Shown: positions 63,872 through 64,000 of the stretch, in pieces
Layout of the letters: each line of letters opens with the position of its first letter
Position numbering within the stretch: the stretch's first letter is position 1
DNA from: Chitinophaga rupis
Lineage (GTDB): Bacteria > Bacteroidota > Bacteroidia > Chitinophagales > Chitinophagaceae
Direction of reading: 5' to 3'
Assembly (NCBI RefSeq): GCF_900109685.1
Contig: NZ_FOBB01000013.1
Span: 62,001 to 126,000, forward strand
DNA: 64,000 nt
The notes under the pieces: generated by a model
The model's input: only the letters and a program-made list of their open reading frames with translations
The model's database searches: none
Told to the model about the DNA's origin: nothing
Program-made: the position numbers and the translations under genes

Positions 63872-64000
63872 TACCTGCTATCCAACAACTAAATACCGAT
63901 CTTGACAATAATACCAATCTTTTACTGGATATATTGGATACCATTCCTACGGCTAAGCTGCAGTTGAAAAATCCGCGTACAGAATGGAGCATTATGGAAT
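63868..64000 (+). CDS. DinB-like protein, 5' end only
   Basis: The ATG overlaps the TGA of the methyltransferase gene (ATGA), so the two are translationally coupled. The 44 visible residues (MIPAIQQLNTDLDNNTNLLL and LDTIPTAKLQLKNPRTEWSI) fit the first helix and the WS-(I/V)-x-E motif of DinB/YfiT-type four-helix proteins, metal-dependent thiol-linked transferases or damage-inducible proteins. The gene runs off the right edge, so the call is tentative. Confidence 0.5.
   Translation, partial: MIPAIQQLNTDLDNNTNLLLDILDTIPTAKLQLKNPRTEWSIME

Overview
The window looks like chromosomal DNA of a Bacteroidota member, most likely Chitinophagaceae (Chitinophaga-like). Support: promoters of the Bacteroidota type (TTG, about 20 bp, TAnnTTTG), very weak ribosome binding sites, TonB-dependent receptors and carboxypeptidase-regulatory-like domains, the SdhCAB-type succinate dehydrogenase, an arginine pathway using an acetyl/succinyl-ornithine carbamoyltransferase, and a NagB-PIG-L fusion. 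No rRNA, phage, transposase or CRISPR locus was seen. The genus is an inference.

Layout. 1-7 kb: 5' end of rpsO, ftsE, a BlaI/BlaR-TonB regulatory pair, purM, ribF, holA and a PolB-like exonuclease. 7-17 kb: a membrane-anchored coiled-coil protein, a receiver-only response regulator, an ABC-F ATPase with one degenerate composite ATP site, EcsC-like protein, carbonic anhydrase, murI, a lipoprotein oligopeptidase B and a Tat-type oxidoreductase. 17-28 kb: sdhCAB, a hypothetical gene, murQ plus a MurNAc/GlcNAc-type kinase, a C-terminal processing protease, a small lipoprotein, der, era, and the initiator tRNA with a degenerate partial copy beside it. 28-33 kb: a regulatory-like membrane protein, a 0.9-kb noncoding region holding about six degenerate units of roughly 110 bp, ssb, and a TPP-riboswitch-controlled TonB receptor. 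33-42.6 kb: an almost complete arginine operon on the minus strand (candidate acetyltransferase, argG, argC, argD, argF', argB, argE', GNAT, argH) interrupted by a four-helix-bundle (S23/IVP-like) gene and by a 3' tRNA fragment. 43-59 kb: sugar and glycan salvage (GH29 fucosidase, galK, two sugar symporters, ROK kinase, glycosylasparaginase, cutC, EEP phosphatase, GH20 hexosaminidase, NagB-PIG-L deaminase/deacetylase). 59-64 kb: an S41 protease lipoprotein, an outer-membrane beta-barrel receptor, a methyltransferase and the start of a DinB-like gene.

The most unusual signal is between the genes. More than a dozen intergenic gaps carry degenerate short-period repeats (periods about 7 to 14 bp) of at least seven sequence families, for example NNAAAGC heptamers, AATTACG, GGTCCATAGTCC, GATTTACGATTTTA, GCCAACTGC and GTGCAAATATGCAG. 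Within most gaps the repeat occurs in both orientations, so each gap is a large imperfect hairpin, and many arms start at or inside the stop codon of the adjoining gene. One such cassette, the heptamer cassette in the arginine operon, carries the four-helix-bundle gene between its inverted arms, like the 23S rRNA intervening sequences that encode related proteins; two other heptamer cassettes are empty. My working hypothesis is that these are a family of palindromic repeat elements with the four-helix-bundle gene as a possible autonomous member. All coordinates were read by eye; no alignment, folding or database search was run.
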